A DNA stretch of 43,168 nucleotides from Acidimicrobiales bacterium (GCA_004214275.1 SGYJ01000002.1:1-43168), one strand, 5' to 3'; shown: positions 25,108 to 37,533, counted from the stretch's first letter. Translations and numbers: made by a program. The notes: generated by a model from the sequence alone, not told the origin.

Positions 25108-27537
25108 GTGGCGATAACAGACCAAGCGCAGACCAGCAAAAACGAAGAAATGAGCGACGGCACCTCAGCGGTTGGGATGCAGGTCCAAAAGCGAGATGGC
25201 AGCAAGCAGACCGTTGACGTCAACAAGATTGTTCGAGCCGTTGAGCGCTGCTCGTCAGAGTTACCTGGCGTTGATCCAATGCGCATCGCAACCCGAACGA
25301 TTTCTGGCCTTCATGACGGCGCAACGACCACCGAGTTGGATGAGTTATCAATACGAACTGCAGCGGCGCTCATCGTTGAAGAACCCAACTACTCTCGTTT
25401 AGCGGCTCGGCTACTCGGAACCTTTATCGATAAAGAGGTTCAGAACCAAAATGTTCACTCTTTCAGCCAGTCCATTGAATTGGGCGCTGAGTGTGGTCTG
25501 ATCCACGAAAGTGTTCTCGAGTTCGTTCAAATACATGCCCGCAAATTGAATAACGCGGTTCTCGAAGAACGAAATCATCTGTTTGAATTTTTCGGCCTGA
25601 GAACGGTTTATGACCGCTACCTATTGAGGCACCCGACCGACCGGACTGTTATAGAAACTCCGCAGTACTTCTTGTTACGTGTCGCTTGTGGCTTGGCCCG
25701 CACGCCAGAGGAAGCGACCACGCTTTATGAACTTATGTCGAGTCTCGAATACTTGACGTCGAGTCCGACATTGTTCAATTCGGGAACGGCGCATCCTCAG
25801 ATGTCGTCGTGTTATTTGCTTGATAGTCCAGAGGACTCCCTCGAAGGTATCTACAAGCGTTATACCGATATAGCGCAGCTCTCCAAATTTGCAGGCGGAA
25901 TTGGAGTTGCATGGCACCGCATCCGATCTAAGGGTTCTTTGATTGGTGGGACCAACGGGCTGTCCAATGGCATTGTGCCATGGCTTAAGACTCTCGATTC
26001 TTCTGTTGCTGCGGTCAACCAAGGAGGTCGACGCAAAGGAGCAGCCTGCGTTTACCTTGAAACATGGCACGCCGACCTAGACGAATTCCTGGAACTTAAA
26101 GACAACACAGGAGATACTGCTCGCAGAGCGCACAACCTGAATCTGGCGAACTGGATACCGGATCTGTTCATGGAGCGAGTCGAAAATGACTGGCAATGGT
26201 CTTTGTTCGACCCTAAGGCGGTTCCGCATTTAACAGACCTATATGGCGAGGAATTTCGGCAGGCGTATCTTGCTGCGGAGCAAGCGGGACTCTATGAACG
26301 TCAGGTTCCGGCGCGACAGCTTTATAGCCGTATGATGCGAACTTTGGCCCAAACAGGCAATGGGTGGGTTACTTTCAAGGACGCTTCCAACCTCAAATGC
26401 AACCAGACCGGCGAGCCAGGCAATGTTGTGCACTTGTCGAATCTTTGTACAGAAATTCTGGAAGTTACCAATCAAGAAGAAACAGCAGTCTGCAACCTCG
26501 GGTCAGTCAATCTTGGTCGACTCGTCCGTGATGGAGCTTTTGATTTCGATCGTTTGGGTGAGGTTGTCCGCACGGCGGTGCCTTTCCTCGACCGGGTTAT
26601 AGATATCAACTTTTATCCAACTGGTGAAGCAGGAACCTCCAATAGTAAATGGCGGCCTGTTGGCCTTGGCCTTATGGGACTCCAAGACGTCTTTTTCCAA
26701 CTTGGTATAGCGTTCGATACCCCTGAAGCTCTGGCGCTGTCAACCAAGATAAGCGAAGAGATCTACTACTGGGCGTTGTCTGCGAGTTGCGACCTAGCCG
26801 CAGAGAGCGGAGCCCATGAAGGCTTTGCTGAAACCCGGGCAGCGCATGGCGATCTTCAGTTCGATCTATGGGGTATCGAGCCAAGTGACTCAACACGTTG
26901 GGCTGCTCTCAAAGACCGAGTGAGCCAACACGGTCTGCGGAACTCGCTGATGATAGCCATAGCACCAACTGCCACAATCGCATCGATCGCCGGTTGTTAC
27001 GAATGCATAGAACCGCAGGTGTCTAACCTTTTCAAACGGGAAACTCTTTCGGGTGAGTTTCTTCAAATCAACCGTTACCTCGTAAATGAACTTCAAGATC
27101 GTGGCCTGTGGACCGAAGACATGGCTCAGCGAATCAAACGAGATGAAGGCTCGATACAAGACATCGACGAGATTCCAGCCGACTTGCGTCAGATCTATCG
27201 AACGGCCTGGGAGCTACCGCAGCGGGCATTAATTGATTTGGCGGCCAGCAGAGGCGCCTACGTTGATCAGAGCCAGTCTTTGAATCTCTTCATGGAAAGT
27301 CCGAGCATCGGGAAGTTGTCGTCCATGTACATGCATGCGTGGAAGAGCGGCCTCAAAACGACCTATTACCTGCGGTCCAGGCCGGCAACTCGAATCAACC
27401 AGACAACAACTGGCTCCGACGGCGCCGGATCAGATGGACCTCCAACTGATGGTGCCGCTGAGCCGTCGCCCTTCACTGATGAGGAGGCCATCGCATGTTC
27501 GTTAGAGAATCCAGAATCATGCGAAGCCTGCGATTAA
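25108..27537 (+). CDS. nrdA: Class Ia ribonucleoside-diphosphate reductase, alpha subunit
   Basis: This 809-residue protein reduces ribonucleoside diphosphates to deoxyribonucleotides. A single N-terminal ATP-cone (about residues 22-112, starting VQKRDGSKQTVDVNK) indicates allosteric control by ATP/dATP. The catalytic core includes SPTLFNSGT, SSCYLLDSPEDS and NLCTEI, with the active-site cysteines. The C-terminus ends with a swinging tail, CSLENPESCEACD, whose CxxC pair re-reduces the active site. Before it lies a flexible linker rich in G, D, T and P (about 768-790). A GTG start at 25108 follows GAGGAG. nrdB follows after 49 bp. Confidence 0.96.
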   Translation: MAITDQAQTSKNEEMSDGTSAVGMQVQKRDGSKQTVDVNKIVRAVERCSSELPGVDPMRIATRTISGLHDGATTTELDELSIRTAAALIVEEPNYSRLAARLLGTFIDKEVQNQNVHSFSQSIELGAECGLIHESVLEFVQIHARKLNNAVLEERNHLFEFFGLRTVYDRYLLRHPTDRTVIETPQYFLLRVACGLARTPEEATTLYELMSSLEYLTSSPTLFNSGTAHPQMSSCYLLDSPEDSLEGIYKRYTDIAQLSKFAGGIGVAWHRIRSKGSLIGGTNGLSNGIVPWLKTLDSSVAAVNQGGRRKGAACVYLETWHADLDEFLELKDNTGDTARRAHNLNLANWIPDLFMERVENDWQWSLFDPKAVPHLTDLYGEEFRQAYLAAEQAGLYERQVPARQLYSRMMRTLAQTGNGWVTFKDASNLKCNQTGEPGNVVHLSNLCTEILEVTNQEETAVCNLGSVNLGRLVRDGAFDFDRLGEVVRTAVPFLDRVIDINFYPTGEAGTSNSKWRPVGLGLMGLQDVFFQLGIAFDTPEALALSTKISEEIYYWALSASCDLAAESGAHEGFAETRAAHGDLQFDLWGIEPSDSTRWAALKDRVSQHGLRNSLMIAIAPTATIASIAGCYECIEPQVSNLFKRETLSGEFLQINRYLVNELQDRGLWTEDMAQRIKRDEGSIQDIDEIPADLRQIYRTAWELPQRALIDLAASRGAYVDQSQSLNLFMESPSIGKLSSMYMHAWKSGLKTTYYLRSRPATRINQTTTGSDGAGSDGPPTDGAAEPSPFTDEEAIACSLENPESCEACD

Positions 27538-27586
27538 TAAACCAGGTACAGAATCACACTCAACACACGCCGAGAAATGACAACGA

Positions 27587-28678
27587 ATGGCCCTTACAGA
27601 ACCAGATGAGAGTTTCGCTAACCCCGAACCCATAACAGAGCAAGTATCGACAGAAGACAGGGCTATCGGGAGGCCCAGAAAGATCCTTGATCCCGGCTTC
27701 AATTTAACTTTGCGTCCTATGCAGTACCCCATCTTTTATGAGATGTACCAAGACGCAATCAAAAACACGTGGACGGTCGATGAGATCGATTTTTCAGATG
27801 ACGTTGTCGACCTTGATCGGAATCTGCTGCCGGCCGAAAGACATTTGATAAATCGTCTCGTCGCATTTTTTGCTACTGGCGACTCAATTGTCGCCAATAA
27901 CCTGGTGTTGAACCTCTATCAGCACATAAATAGCCCAGAAGCGCGGATGTATTTGAGTCGCCAGTTGTATGAAGAGGCTTTACATGTCCAGTTCTATCTG
28001 ACGTTGTTGGATACCTACATACCCGACCATGATGAAAGAGCAGAAGCATTCGCAGCGATAGAAAATATTCCGTCCATACGAAGTAAGGCTGAGTTCTGCT
28101 TTAAATGGATGAGCAGCATGGAAGAGCTGACAGAAATTCGGACACGCGAGGAGCGCAAGCAGTTCCTTTTAAACTTGATTTGTTTCGCCGCTTGCATTGA
28201 AGGACTTTTCTTCTTTGCTGCGTTTGCCTACGTCTATTTCTTGCGTAGTAAGGGTCTACTCAATGGCTTGGCAGCAGGAACCAATTGGGTCTTTCGGGAT
28301 GAATCGTGTCACATGAATTTCGCTTTCGAGGTCGTAAAAACGATCCGAGAAGAAGAACCGGAGTTGTTTGACGAGGATCTATCCAATCGGATTGTCGAAA
28401 TGCTTGATGACGCTATTGAAGTCGAAAGTCAATTCGCGGAGGACGTCCTGTCTGGTGGGGTAGCAGGCATGTCGACGGCCGATACACGCACCTATTTAGA
28501 GTTCGTGGCAGACCAGCGTCTCGCACAACTCGGATTGCCAAAACGCTATGGCTCCAAAAACCCATTCGACTTCATGGAACTTCAGGACGTTCAAGAACTT
28601 ACGAACTTCTTTGAAAGGACCGTGGCGGCCTACCAACATGGTGTTGAGGGCGATGTCGCGTTCGATGAGGACTTCTAG
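27587..28678 (+). CDS. nrdB: Class Ia ribonucleoside-diphosphate reductase, beta subunit
   Basis: This 363-residue ferritin-like subunit holds the di-iron/tyrosyl radical cofactor. Ligands can be matched to the E. coli protein by spacing: D99, E130 and H133, then E205, E239 and H242. The radical tyrosine is Y137, seven residues after E130, so it is a tyrosyl-radical rather than a Mn/Fe phenylalanine type. The C-terminal tail is acidic and ends with ... DVAFDEDF, which should dock into NrdA. It lies 49 bp after nrdA and converges with meaB. Confidence 0.96.
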   Translation: MALTEPDESFANPEPITEQVSTEDRAIGRPRKILDPGFNLTLRPMQYPIFYEMYQDAIKNTWTVDEIDFSDDVVDLDRNLLPAERHLINRLVAFFATGDSIVANNLVLNLYQHINSPEARMYLSRQLYEEALHVQFYLTLLDTYIPDHDERAEAFAAIENIPSIRSKAEFCFKWMSSMEELTEIRTREERKQFLLNLICFAACIEGLFFFAAFAYVYFLRSKGLLNGLAAGTNWVFRDESCHMNFAFEVVKTIREEEPELFDEDLSNRIVEMLDDAIEVESQFAEDVLSGGVAGMSTADTRTYLEFVADQRLAQLGLPKRYGSKNPFDFMELQDVQELTNFFERTVAAYQHGVEGDVAFDEDF

Positions 28679-28704
28679 CTAGCTCCGCCTTCTAGATGTA
28701 GCTA

Positions 28705-29682
28705 TCAGTTGTCTAAAAAGGTCTCGATCAGTTTGTCTACTGCTGATACCGGCGTGGTTTGACCTGACCTGACCTGTGACTCCATCTTTACTAAAAGACT
28801 TTTGACTATCGGATGATTTCTTAGTGCTTCTATGAGCCGATCATCGAGCATGGACCACATCCATCGAACATTCTGTTCCTCTCTACGACGTTCAAGCTCA
28901 CCAGCGTCGCTGAGGAGGCGCCTGTGATCTTCGACCTGTGCCCATAATTCATCAACCCCTGCGCCCGTTAGACCGGCACAGGTGAGGACTGGGGGGCTCC
29001 AAAGAGGGGAGCTAGGAGCCGTTAGGTGGAGCGCGACCTCGTATTCCCGTGCGGCGGCAGCTGCAGCTTGGGCGTTATCGCCATCAGCTTTGTTGACCGC
29101 AATCATGTCCGCCAACTCCAAGATTCCTTTTTTGATTCCCTGCAGCTCGTCTCCAGCTCCAGGGAGCATCAATACGAGGAAGAAGTCGACCATGTCAGCG
29201 ACAACTGTTTCGCTTTGCCCGACCCCAACTGTTTCGACCAAAACAACATCGAATCCAGCAGCTTCGCAGAGCAATATGGTTTCTCGGGTCATTCGGTTGA
29301 CGCCACCCAGTTCTCCAGCGGTTGGCGAAGGACGAACGAATGCAGATGGGTCGTTGGCCAATGAGGCCATGCGAGTCTTGTCGCCCATGATTGATCCCCC
29401 GGTTTTCGAGGATGTTGGATCGACGGTTAGAACTGCCACACGGTGTCCTCTTCGTGTCAGCGTTTTACCAAGTGTCTCGATAAAGGTGCTTTTCCCAACG
29501 CCTGGAACCCCGGTAATTCCAACTCGGTGCGCGGCGCCAGAATGAGGCAGGAGTTCGGCGAGTAGCTCCTGTGCCAACTGCCTATGCTCGGGCAGGATGC
29601 TTTCTATTAGTGTTATCGCCCGCCCTAATGAGGCCCGGTCAGCCGACTGGACGCCTTGGAGCAGGTTTGGGACTGATGGCAT
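28705..29682 (-). CDS. meaB: Methylmalonyl-CoA mutase-associated GTPase MeaB
   Basis: This 325-residue G3E-type GTPase protects and reactivates the adenosylcobalamin mutase. The Walker A GVPGVGKST is near residue 57, followed by DPTSSKTGGSIMGDKTRM, VETVGVGQSE and the guanine-specificity NKAD. The frame is open to 29799, but the ATG at 29682 follows AGAGGTGG at good spacing and gives the normal family length. It lies downstream of mutA and mutB on the same strand but is separated from mutB by 865 bp holding an oppositely oriented membrane gene. It must therefore have its own promoter. Confidence 0.94.
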   Translation of the reverse strand: MPSVPNLLQGVQSADRASLGRAITLIESILPEHRQLAQELLAELLPHSGAAHRVGITGVPGVGKSTFIETLGKTLTRRGHRVAVLTVDPTSSKTGGSIMGDKTRMASLANDPSAFVRPSPTAGELGGVNRMTRETILLCEAAGFDVVLVETVGVGQSETVVADMVDFFLVLMLPGAGDELQGIKKGILELADMIAVNKADGDNAQAAAAAAREYEVALHLTAPSSPLWSPPVLTCAGLTGAGVDELWAQVEDHRRLLSDAGELERRREEQNVRWMWSMLDDRLIEALRNHPIVKSLLVKMESQVRSGQTTPVSAVDKLIETFLDN

Positions 29683-29810
29683 CGGATCCACCTCTATGAG
29701 AGTACATCCCCATATCCAAGTGGCTCCTAGCTGATTTATTTGATTCTGGGCTCTGACGGGCACCATCTTCGCAAGTAACTTGATAGAAGCCAGCAGCAAA
29801 GCAGGAGATT

Positions 29811-30362
29811 ATGGGTCTAGCTAAACGAATAGCTGAGAAAAAAGGAAGTCGGCCCCACCCAGTTGAGAAGTTTCTTGAGGCTGATGAAAAGGTCAAGTGG
29901 ATTCTGCCCGCACAAGGGGGCCTTCACCCATTCACGATGCTGTTCTTCGCAGTCTTCATCCTGGTAGCGGTTTTAGTTTTGGATCCCAAGTCATGGATCA
30001 TGGGTACGACTATCACCATCGTTGTCTTTGCTGTCGTTGCTGTATTGACCACCGCTCGCTATCGAGTGATAGCGATCACTTTGGACGATGTTTTGCTCCT
30101 GAAAGCCCGTGGGTGGCGGCCTGCTAAACCGGTTGAACTAATTCGTCGCGTTCCGCGGACCTCCAAGTTCGAAGTGCGCGGCCAATTTTGGTCGCAGGTC
30201 GAGATAGCAGGAGAAAAACTCTGGATTCACAAACGCTTTCAAGGGCGTTTGGAGGAAGCGGACTCAACGTTGGGTCGAGGGACGACCAAGGCCGCTTCGA
30301 GTGCTGTATATCGAGCCAATCGCGCTAAAAAGAAGGTCAAGCATGCTCGGCGGAAACGCTAG
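29811..30362 (+). CDS. Membrane protein with PH-like domain, unknown function
   Basis: This 183-residue protein has two hydrophobic segments (about 41-58 and 62-80) forming a membrane hairpin. A region rich in beta strands (about 81-150: YRVIAITLDDVLLLKARGW and later EVRGQFWSQVEIAGEKLWI) resembles bacterial PH/DUF304-type domains, and a very basic C-terminus with many K and R follows. The ATG at 29811 has CAGGAGA upstream. It lies on the opposite strand to mutB and meaB, between them. I do not know its function; the PH-like call comes from pattern only. Confidence 0.62.
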   Translation: MGLAKRIAEKKGSRPHPVEKFLEADEKVKWILPAQGGLHPFTMLFFAVFILVAVLVLDPKSWIMGTTITIVVFAVVAVLTTARYRVIAITLDDVLLLKARGWRPAKPVELIRRVPRTSKFEVRGQFWSQVEIAGEKLWIHKRFQGRLEEADSTLGRGTTKAASSAVYRANRAKKKVKHARRKR

Positions 30363-30547
30363 TTGTTGCGGTGTTTCTGGTTGTGAGAGCTGATGCACAA
30401 GCCAGTTAGCAGATCTGCTTTGCCTCCAGATAGGTCTCGTAGGTCGAATTCATCGATTTAAAGGCCAAAGCCTTGGGGTGATGGCTTGAATGTTTGCGGG
30501 GAGGCTTTCAGCGCGATGGGCGGTTTATCAACCACAGCGATGAGCCC

Positions 30548-32740
<2,193 letters not shown>

Positions 32741-32752
32741 TGTTCGACTTAC

Positions 32753-34594
32753 CTAGTTAAGGGCTTGGTGGATAGGGGTGAGGGCTTCGAAGACGTCGCA
32801 GCCAAGATAGATGAAGCCGTCGAAATTCGTTGCGGCCTCGGGCAGGACTTCAGGATTTCCAGCCAAATAGACAAGTTCTGCTCCCGCCGACCGCAGGTCG
32901 CGTGCTGTTTGGATGGCCGACTCCGAATAGGTGCTGTCGGATGAACAGATGCAAGCGACACGAATGTTGCTAGCAGCGAAAGCTTCAACACAGTCGACTG
33001 TGTTCTCAAAACCCTCGTTGTTGAGGACGCGGATTCCCCCCGCTTCGAAGAGGTTCATCGCGAACGTCGATCGAGCCGAGTGGGTAGCGGTGTTGCCCAA
33101 ATTTGCCAAGAACAAGAGAGGCTTATCCGGAGACGTATCGACGGCATCACGCATTTGTTCGAACTGGGCAGACCACCGAAACAGCGGAAGCGGTTCACAT
33201 CTTTGCTCACCTTCGGAAACGTCGAGGTACTCAGGTAAGGGTTCGCGCTCCAACTTCTGCTCATCTAAGTCAGGGAATTCACTAGTACCGGTTAGTGTCG
33301 TGGAACGGTGCGCTATTGCTTTGAGGCGCTCGGACCGAGTTTTGGCTAGGGAGTCTTGCCAGTGGCCGGCCAGCAGGGCAGATCCAAGGCCCCCTTGGCT
33401 TTCGAGGTCCTGAAAGACTCTCCAGGCAGAATAAGCCAATTGGTCAGTTAACTCTTCGACGTACCAACTTCCGCCGGCAGGGTCGATCACCGAAGACAAT
33501 TTTGTCTCTTCTTGAAGAATCAACTGTGTATTTCGTGCCAGTCGAAGTGCTGTGTCGTCCGAAAGGCCGGTCGCACTATCGAAGGCAGCCACAGTGATGG
33601 AGTCTGCACCCCCGACAGCGGCTGCGAAGCAGGCGGCCGTTGTTCGAAGCATGTTTACCCAAGAATCAGTCTTGGTCATCATCGCTTGCAAGGTCTCTGC
33701 ATGAATGGTGATGGGGGCTTTGGCCGGTGTTGCACCGCATGCGTTCATGACTTGTGCCCAACAAACTCGAGCTGCTCGGATCTTTGCTGTGGTCATGAAT
33801 TGGTCAGGTCCAGCTGTGAGCGTGATCTCCATTTTGTTGGGCACTTCATCAATGTCGAAACCCGACGCCAAGAGAGCGCGCACCCAAAGCACACCCGCGG
33901 ATAAGACGGCGCCAAGTTCTTGGCTATCTGACGCTCCAGCGCCCGCCCACACAGACCCATCGATTGAAATGGGTGTTATGTGTGGGTAGTTCGAGGCGAC
34001 GTCTGCAGTCATTTCGACGCATCTCTCTACTTCTTGGTCGAGACTCAAGACTGAATGCCCTGTCCGGGCCAGCTGGCCTAGGGGGTCCAGACCCAAGTTG
34101 TTGCGGAGTAAATCAGGATCATCGGATTTGCTCTCGCAAACCGTTAAGAGTGCAGCAGCTTGTTTGAGGGAACTCTGCGGCGACAGGTGAATCGGTGCTA
34201 GGTCAAGATGAACACCTTGAACGATGGACTCTAAGATCGCGATGTCGTCGGGAGCTCCTTTCAAAGTTATTGCAGTCGCTCCGTTCTCAAGGTCGGAAAG
34301 AATATGAGCGTTTACGTCGTGGCGCATAGCGAAGTGACTTTGACGAACTTCCCATCCGAGTACGTTTCCGGAAGCTCGATTCCCTCTAGCGAATGCGGCT
34401 TCTCCGGGGAGGTCATCTTCTTTTCGGACTGTCCCGTTACGTTGTTGTGTGTACAGAGGAATTCGTTCGATCCCATCGAAAGTACGAGTTGTCAGATCTG
34501 TCAGATCTCTGCCCTTTAAAGCTGCACTAGCCGCAGCTTCCCAAGATTCGTACCCGCGATCTTCAAGGTTGGATTCAGAGTCGTCGCGAGGCAT
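32753..34594 (-). CDS. mutA: Methylmalonyl-CoA mutase, small subunit
   Basis: This 613-residue MutA is homologous to MutB but does not keep the B12-ligand histidine motif in its C-terminal domain. That region reads ACICSSDSTYSESA, as expected for the non-catalytic subunit. The segment GSWYVEELTDQLA is shared with the mutase barrel. It supports heterodimer structure rather than catalysis. The ATG at 34594 is 134 bp upstream, in the divergent direction, of the leuS start. I see no cobalamin riboswitch in that gap. Confidence 0.93.
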   Translation of the reverse strand: MPRDDSESNLEDRGYESWEAAASAALKGRDLTDLTTRTFDGIERIPLYTQQRNGTVRKEDDLPGEAAFARGNRASGNVLGWEVRQSHFAMRHDVNAHILSDLENGATAITLKGAPDDIAILESIVQGVHLDLAPIHLSPQSSLKQAAALLTVCESKSDDPDLLRNNLGLDPLGQLARTGHSVLSLDQEVERCVEMTADVASNYPHITPISIDGSVWAGAGASDSQELGAVLSAGVLWVRALLASGFDIDEVPNKMEITLTAGPDQFMTTAKIRAARVCWAQVMNACGATPAKAPITIHAETLQAMMTKTDSWVNMLRTTAACFAAAVGGADSITVAAFDSATGLSDDTALRLARNTQLILQEETKLSSVIDPAGGSWYVEELTDQLAYSAWRVFQDLESQGGLGSALLAGHWQDSLAKTRSERLKAIAHRSTTLTGTSEFPDLDEQKLEREPLPEYLDVSEGEQRCEPLPLFRWSAQFEQMRDAVDTSPDKPLLFLANLGNTATHSARSTFAMNLFEAGGIRVLNNEGFENTVDCVEAFAASNIRVACICSSDSTYSESAIQTARDLRSAGAELVYLAGNPEVLPEAATNFDGFIYLGCDVFEALTPIHQALN

Positions 34595-34728
34595 GACAGA
34601 AGGGTATTCGATCGGATGAGTCGATAACTATGTCCGCACTAATCCGTTGCTAGTAAATGCCCCACTTGGGCTGCTACGTGGCATCCTTAAGCCCCGTGAA
34701 CACATCTTCTCCGCCACTAGGTAACGAG

Positions 34729-37533
34729 ATGGATGATTCGCGTCCTGTTTTCAGGTATGACGCACAGTTAGCAGAACAGATTGAGACCAACTGGCAAGAG
34801 CGCTGGGCGACAGAGCAAACGTATCGAGTATCAAACCTTCCGTCCTCGGATCAATCCCCGACCTCGGGGGTTGGGAGTCAGCAGAAGTTGTTCGTGATGG
34901 ACATGTTCCCTTATCCCTCAGGGGCGGGCCTACATGTCGGACACCCACTTGGCTACATAGGGACTGATGTCTTTGCCCGTTATAAGAGGATGAGGGGTTA
35001 CAACGTCCTGCACACGATGGGATATGACGCCTTTGGCCTTCCAGCGGAAGAACATGCGCGTCAGACAGGTGAACATCCACGAATCAATACAGAAAAAAAT
35101 ATTGCCAACATGCAACGCCAGTTGGATCGTCTGGGATTGGGTCACGACAAACAGCGGTCGATAGCAACAACTGACGTTGCGTACTACCGGTGGACGCAAT
35201 GGATCTTCTTGCAGATCTTTCAGAGCTGGTATGACCAGCGCAATGATGTCGCCAGGCCTATCTCAGAGCTAGAACAACTTCTTTCGACAGGCGAACGTTT
35301 AACTAAAGACGGACGGTCTTGGTCTGAGATGAATGAGGTGGACCGTCGCGAGGAGCTCGATAAATGGCGCTTGGCTTATCTAGGAGAAGCGCCAGTCAAT
35401 TGGTGCCCGGCCTTAGGGACGGTTTTAGCTAATGAAGAGGTGACTGCAGACGGGCGAAGCGAGCGAGGAAACCATCCTGTCTTTAGGCGGCCAATGAAGC
35501 AGTGGATGATGCGCATTACTGCCTACGCGGACCGGTTACTAAAGGATTTAGCAACCCTTGATTGGACCGATTCCATCAAAACGATGCAGAGGAACTGGAT
35601 TGGTCGATCTGAAGGCGCGGAAATTGCTTTTGAGACTACGTCTGATGCTGTCATTGAAGTTTTCACCACTCGACCTGACACACTTTTTGGGACCACCGCT
35701 ATGGTGCTTGCTCCCGAACACCCTTTAGTCGACGGCCTTTTGTCTGAGGTTTGGCCTAAAGGCACACCGACAGCTTGGACAGGGGGTGCTTCGTCTCCGC
35801 GGGAGGCAGTTCAGGAATACCGACGGATGGCATCGGAGTTGAGTGACCTAGAAAGGCAAGAAAATCGTTCCAAAACAGGTGTCTATTTAGGTGCGCACTG
35901 CGTGGTTCCGGTGAATGGGAACAAGGTGCCGATATTTATCGCCGACTATGTCTTGATGGGGTATGGAACTGGGGCAGTCATGAGTGTCCCGGGTCAGGAC
36001 CAACGAGACTGGGATTTCGCAGCAGCTTTCGACATTGAAATAGTTCGGACTGTGCAACCACCGGAAGACTTTTCAGGTGATGCCTACGTCTACGACGGTC
36101 CTGCGATAAATAGTGACTTCCTGAATGGACTGCATATAGAAGACGCTAAGCAATCGATGATCGAATGGTTGGAAGACAGTGGGCATGGAAAGCGCACTGT
36201 TACCTACAAGTTGAGAGACTGGCTTTTCTCTCGTCAGCGTTATTGGGGTGAGCCATTCCCAATTGTTTTTGATGACACCGGGCTTGCTTTAGCGGTACCC
36301 GAAAATGAACTTCCAGTCGAACTCCCAGAACTGATGGATTGGGCTCCACGGGCCCTCGATGAAGAATCTGATCCGGAGCCACCTCTCGGACGCGCAGAAG
36401 AATGGGCCACAGTTGAATACGACCTTGGAGATGGCGAACGCAGCTATCAACGCGAATTAAACACCATGCCCCAGTGGGCTGGTTCTTGTTGGTACTACCT
36501 GCGTTACCTGGATCCGACCAATGAAGAAAAGTTTGTTGATCCCGCAGTTGAGAGCTACTGGATGAGTAGTTCCGATGGTGGGGTCGGAGGGGTCGACCTC
36601 TATGTAGGGGGAGTTGAGCACGCTGTCCTCCACCTTCTGTATGCGCGCTTTTGGCACAAAGTTTTGTTCGACCTCGGACACGTTTCCGGTCCAGAACCTT
36701 TTCAACGGCTCTACAACCAAGGCTATATCCAGGCAGCTGCGTATCAAGACGATAGGGGTATCTATGTCGAGGCGGAAGAAGTAACCGAAGATAAGGGAGA
36801 CTTTTTCTATGACGGAGCTCCGGTTTCCAAAAGCTTTGGGAAGATGGGGAAGTCTCTGAAGAACTCGGTAACTCCTGATGATATGTACTCTGCCTACGGC
36901 GCAGACACACTGCGACTCTATGAGATGTTCATGGGACCTTTGGATCAAGATCGACCTTGGGAAACAAAGTCAGTCGTCGGCTCTCACCGGCTTTTGCAAA
37001 GGGTTTGGCGAAATTTGATTGACGAAAATTCGGGTGCGACGACGGTCGTTGACGATCCACCAACAGATGCTTTAAGAAGGCTCACGCATCGAACGATCGC
37101 AGCTGTCGACGATGCCATGGAGGGGTTGAGGTTCAACTCGGCGATAGCCCGTATCACCGAATTGAACAATGAGCTAACTAGAGCTGCTGAACCTGTTCCG
37201 AGAGAAGTTGCGACCAACCTTGTGCTTATGCTCGGTCCTTTGGTGCCACACGTTGCTGAGGAGCTATGGGAGCGCCTTGGAAACGAGGGATCAGTCGTCC
37301 ACGAACGCTTCCCCGAGGCAGATGAGACATTACTGATAGAGGAGTCGGTCGAGATCCCCGTCCAGATAAACGGCAAGGTAAGAAGTCGCGTCATGGTGGC
37401 GACCGATGCCGATGTTCAAGAAATCGAGGAAGCGGTTCTAGCCGACGGGCGAATCACGGAGCTACTGGTCGGAAAAGAGATCCGTAAAGTGATCGTAATT
37501 CCTGAAAAAATGGTCAACATCGTCGTTAGCTGA
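34729..37533 (+). CDS. leuS: Leucyl-tRNA synthetase
   Basis: This class I synthetase has 934 residues from the ATG at 34729. The frame is open to 34657, but the family usually begins near FRYDAQLAEQIETNWQ. The HIGH motif is HVGH (about 68-71) within DMFPYPSGAGLHVGHPLGY. A CP1 editing domain is inserted at about 240-420 (including PGQDQRDWDFA). The KMSKS loop reads KMGKS (about 705-709), a variant I recall as usual in actinobacterial LeuRS. Its 3' end overlaps thrB by 8 bp on the opposite strand. Confidence 0.96.
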   Translation: MDDSRPVFRYDAQLAEQIETNWQERWATEQTYRVSNLPSSDQSPTSGVGSQQKLFVMDMFPYPSGAGLHVGHPLGYIGTDVFARYKRMRGYNVLHTMGYDAFGLPAEEHARQTGEHPRINTEKNIANMQRQLDRLGLGHDKQRSIATTDVAYYRWTQWIFLQIFQSWYDQRNDVARPISELEQLLSTGERLTKDGRSWSEMNEVDRREELDKWRLAYLGEAPVNWCPALGTVLANEEVTADGRSERGNHPVFRRPMKQWMMRITAYADRLLKDLATLDWTDSIKTMQRNWIGRSEGAEIAFETTSDAVIEVFTTRPDTLFGTTAMVLAPEHPLVDGLLSEVWPKGTPTAWTGGASSPREAVQEYRRMASELSDLERQENRSKTGVYLGAHCVVPVNGNKVPIFIADYVLMGYGTGAVMSVPGQDQRDWDFAAAFDIEIVRTVQPPEDFSGDAYVYDGPAINSDFLNGLHIEDAKQSMIEWLEDSGHGKRTVTYKLRDWLFSRQRYWGEPFPIVFDDTGLALAVPENELPVELPELMDWAPRALDEESDPEPPLGRAEEWATVEYDLGDGERSYQRELNTMPQWAGSCWYYLRYLDPTNEEKFVDPAVESYWMSSSDGGVGGVDLYVGGVEHAVLHLLYARFWHKVLFDLGHVSGPEPFQRLYNQGYIQAAAYQDDRGIYVEAEEVTEDKGDFFYDGAPVSKSFGKMGKSLKNSVTPDDMYSAYGADTLRLYEMFMGPLDQDRPWETKSVVGSHRLLQRVWRNLIDENSGATTVVDDPPTDALRRLTHRTIAAVDDAMEGLRFNSAIARITELNNELTRAAEPVPREVATNLVLMLGPLVPHVAEELWERLGNEGSVVHERFPEADETLLIEESVEIPVQINGKVRSRVMVATDADVQEIEEAVLADGRITELLVGKEIRKVIVIPEKMVNIVVS

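Noticed and set aside
28982-29545. A 187-codon plus-strand frame
   Set aside because: It is antisense to meaB, with Ser/Thr/Pro-rich content typical of reverse frames.
30363-30547. A possible small RNA or terminator in the gap before mutB's end (hairpin AAGGC-CAAA-GCCTT at 30461-30474)
   Set aside because: The stem is only 5 bp and no U-run or promoter accompanies it.
32753-34594. Loss of the B12-ligand histidine in MutA as gene decay
   Set aside because: The small subunit of heterodimeric methylmalonyl-CoA mutase normally lacks it.
36200-36910. A 236-codon minus-strand frame
   Set aside because: It lies wholly inside leuS and its composition is that of a shadow frame.
34729-37533. KMGKS in place of KMSKS in LeuRS as a defect
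   Set aside because: I recall this variant in other actinobacterial leucyl-tRNA synthetases, and the rest of the active site is intact.
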